A stretch of DNA of 32,503 nucleotides, from contig JAAYUK010000176.1 in the NCBI GenBank assembly GCA_012517735.1, forward strand, positions 1 to 32,503, read 5' to 3'. Each line of letters opens with the position of its first letter. Position 1 is the first letter of the stretch. Origin of the DNA: Nitrospiraceae bacterium (GTDB lineage Bacteria > Nitrospirota > Thermodesulfovibrionia > Thermodesulfovibrionales > Dissulfurispiraceae). A model generated the notes under the pieces. That model was not told the origin of the DNA, did no database searches, and saw only the letters and a list, made by a program, of their open reading frames with translations. Positions 32,314-32,503 of the stretch are shown here, one piece after another. Position numbers and translations under genes: made by a program.

Positions 32314-32503
32314 GTCATTGGATTTGACCCAATAACGCTCCGAGCCTGGCTGGACTGGTAATAGAGCGGATTTATTCGGCGAAGCGGCACATACAGGATG
32401 TATGTGCCAGGCGAATACCTCGGAGGACGGCTGGACGCCGTCCGGGAAGCGGGGCCCCCGAAAATGTCGATGACTTTTCGGGGTGGCAGTTGAGCGGCGT
32501 TGC
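32314..32503. repeat. dispersed structured repeat, copy B (cut by window end)
   Basis: Matches copy A (12433-12621) in the same orientation up to the last base of the window, so it probably continues. Its first hairpin is longer than in copy A: GGCACATAC/GTATGTGCC (32386-32408), nine pairs. The GGACGGC/GCCGTCC and CCCCGAAAA/TTTTCGGGG hairpins are retained. It lies directly after a terminator, like copy A. Confidence 0.8.

Overview
The window reads as a chromosomal segment (about 55-58% G+C by eye) of an anaerobic bacterium that respires sulfate. The left third carries a complete dissimilatory sulfate-to-sulfite module: adk, sat, aprB, aprA, qmoA, qmoB, qmoC and a membrane pyrophosphatase (hppA), all on the + strand. 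This set, together with an LL-diaminopimelate aminotransferase, a Lys/Ala-rich envelope protein and many secreted or regulatory genes, suits a Nitrospirota (Thermodesulfovibrio-like) or deltaproteobacterial lineage. That assignment is inference; no rRNA marker is present.

Layout. 39-115: initiator tRNA (-). 236-826: rdgB. 950-12348: adk-sat-aprBA-qmoABC-hppA, with a terminator after aprA and another after hppA. 12399-12743: gene-free, holding one copy of a structured repeat whose second copy ends the window (32314-32503). 12744-14966: a TPR lipoprotein (-), rlmN (+) and a 67-aa protein (-). 15204-16619: a Ser/Thr kinase fused to a cyclic-nucleotide-binding domain. 16698-20168: minus-strand genes for an HslV-like Ntn hydrolase, a YkgJ-type Cys-cluster protein, YjbQ, FolK and a DapL-type aminotransferase. 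20301-24014: two small secreted proteins and an NtrC-type response regulator/histidine kinase pair, all on minus. 24108-27608: yggS-proC-yggT-divIVA-hisS, translationally coupled. 27801-29483: ettA. 29600-31481: an MNT/HEPN pair and a cysteine desulfurase. 31596-32231: a MshEN-like/ferritin-like fusion.

How the genes work together. Sat activates sulfate to APS and releases PPi. HppA hydrolyses PPi and conserves its energy as an ion gradient. AprBA reduces APS to sulfite and AMP with electrons from quinol through QmoABC. Adk returns AMP to ADP. The cluster therefore holds both the reduction path and the enzymes that recover its two costly by-products. dsrAB is not in the window.

Main points for a second look: (i) -10 boxes lying 5-7 nt before the start codon of five genes, and 7 nt before base 1 of the initiator tRNA, which suggests leaderless transcription; (ii) a textbook sigma-54 -24/-12 element in front of the Lys/Ala-rich secreted protein, next to an NtrC-family activator gene; (iii) a 190-bp dispersed repeat with hairpins supported by covarying base changes; (iv) an HslV-like hydrolase with Ser in place of Thr1; (v) a pilus-ATPase-type N domain fused to a ferritin-like domain.
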